This document shows positions 6,014 to 6,607 of a DNA stretch of 6,607 bases, one piece after another. The stretch comes from Oscillibacter sp. Lineage in GTDB: Bacteria; Bacillota; Clostridia; Oscillospirales; Oscillospiraceae. The notes under the pieces are model-generated. The model did not search any database. It was not told where the DNA came from and was given only the letters and a program-made list of their open reading frames with translations. The stretch covers positions 1 through 6,607 of the forward strand of contig JAFOCY010000028.1 of NCBI GenBank assembly GCA_017380995.1, given 5' to 3'. Position 1 is the stretch's first letter, and every line of letters begins with the position of its first letter. Made by a program: the position numbers and the translations under genes.

Positions 6014-6607
6014 ACGGTTTCCTCCATGATCTGGCCGTAAAGGGTCTGGCCGTCGGTGCGGGTGATGCGCACAGATTTCACCGCATTGTGCAGTTCCTCA
6101 CCGCCCTGGACCAAGACCTCCATATAGTTGGGGGCATGGCCGGAGAAAAGCTCCCCCTTGGCCTGTTCAAAGAGGACCGGATATACCTTTCCCACACAGC
6201 CGTCAAGATATTCCCGGTGCATTTTTTCAGCCACGGCGCTGGCCCTGCGGGCGCGCTCCTCCTTCACCGCCTTGGGGTTCTGGACCATTTTGGCCGCCGG
6301 GGTGCCGGGGCGGACGGAGTAGGGAAAAATATGCATCTGGGCAAAGGCACATTGCTCGATAAATGCAAGAGTCTGGGTAAATTCCTCCTCCGTCTCCTCG
6401 GGGAAGCCTGTGATCAGGTCCGTGGTCACGGCAGGGCGGTCGAAATATTCGTTCAGCAGCCGCACAGACTCCAGATACCGCTGCGTATCATACTTGCGAT
6501 TCATGCGCTTGAGGGTAGCGTCACAGCCGCTTTGGAGGGAGAGGTGGAACTGGGGGCACAGCATTTCGATGGCGGCGGCGCGGCGGCAGAAGTCCTCGGT
6601 GATGGTC
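6010..6607 (-). CDS. mtaB: tRNA ms2t6A37 methylthiotransferase MtaB, C-terminal part (5'-partial)
   Basis: Radical-SAM enzyme that adds a methylthio group to t6A at tRNA position 37, giving ms2t6A and helping decode ANN codons. About 198 C-terminal residues are present; the frame stays open to the right edge, and its first codons (TITEDFCRRAAAIEMLCPQFHLSLQSGCD) continue the family pattern, so the Met at 6564 is internal. Visible blocks: HLSLQSGCDATLKRMNRKYD and TDLITGFPEETEEEF of the radical-SAM barrel, MHIFPYSVRPGTPAAKM, then a TRAM domain (roughly bases 6013-6225) with GHAPNYMEVLV that binds tRNA. LSLQSGCD plus MNRKY fits MtaB better than MiaB, whose equivalent is PVQSGS. The N-terminal UPF0004 domain and both iron-sulfur cysteine sets lie outside the window and cannot be checked. 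First visible gene of the leftward operon; its stop overlaps the yfbR start as ATGA. Confidence 0.93.
   Translation of the reverse strand, partial: TITEDFCRRAAAIEMLCPQFHLSLQSGCDATLKRMNRKYDTQRYLESVRLLNEYFDRPAVTTDLITGFPEETEEEFTQTLAFIEQCAFAQMHIFPYSVRPGTPAAKMVQNPKAVKEERARRASAVAEKMHREYLDGCVGKVYPVLFEQAKGELFSGHAPNYMEVLVQGGEELHNAVKSVRITRTDGQTLYGQIMEETV
6021..6025 (-). promoter_or_regulatory. Ribosome binding site of yfbR
   Basis: GGAGG on the minus strand lies seven bases before ATG 6013, inside the last codons of mtaB. It supports this start and efficient reinitiation at the ATGA junction. Confidence 0.75.

Noticed and set aside
6562..6564. ATG as the true start of the methylthiotransferase
   Set aside because: The frame continues to the edge with family-like sequence, and the radical-SAM cysteines needed for function would be missing.

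Overview
The window reads as a GC-rich Clostridia chromosome, most likely an Oscillospiraceae-type gut anaerobe (the Oscillibacter / Dysosmobacter / Flavonifractor area). The evidence is strongly G/C-biased third codon positions, Gram-positive-style Shine-Dalgarno sites, tight gene packing with 4-base stop/start overlaps, and protein families I associate with that group: a BMP-like protein with an N-terminal ParB-like segment, a DxE-type metallophosphoesterase and MtaB. The lineage call is inference from composition and recalled family resemblance, not from a search.

Plus strand, 1-4489. A BMP/PnrA-like protein, cut by the left edge, overlaps the TTG start of a small metallophosphoesterase (TTGA overlap at 1800-1803). 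A 50-base gap holding a short hairpin and a good ribosome binding site then leads into a complete recG (2441-4489), the branched-DNA helicase.

Minus strand, 6607-4521, transcribed leftward toward recG. The C-terminal part of the tRNA methylthiotransferase MtaB (cut by the right edge) is followed by a YfbR-type HD-domain 5'-deoxynucleotidase and then a membrane-anchored alpha/beta hydrolase. Both junctions are ATGA overlaps, so the three genes look like one translationally coupled operon.

The two convergent units meet at one symmetric stem-loop (about 4488-4522), with an A-tract on one side and a T-tract on the other. It should terminate transcription in both directions, and the stop codons of recG and the hydrolase lie inside its two tracts.

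There are no RNA genes, mobile elements, CRISPR arrays or long repeats, and no gene-free stretch over 50 bases. Most of the content is housekeeping: DNA repair, tRNA modification and nucleotide-pool control. The least understood part is the left end, where a predicted intracellular BMP-like protein is translationally linked to a phosphoesterase with an unusual metal-site motif.
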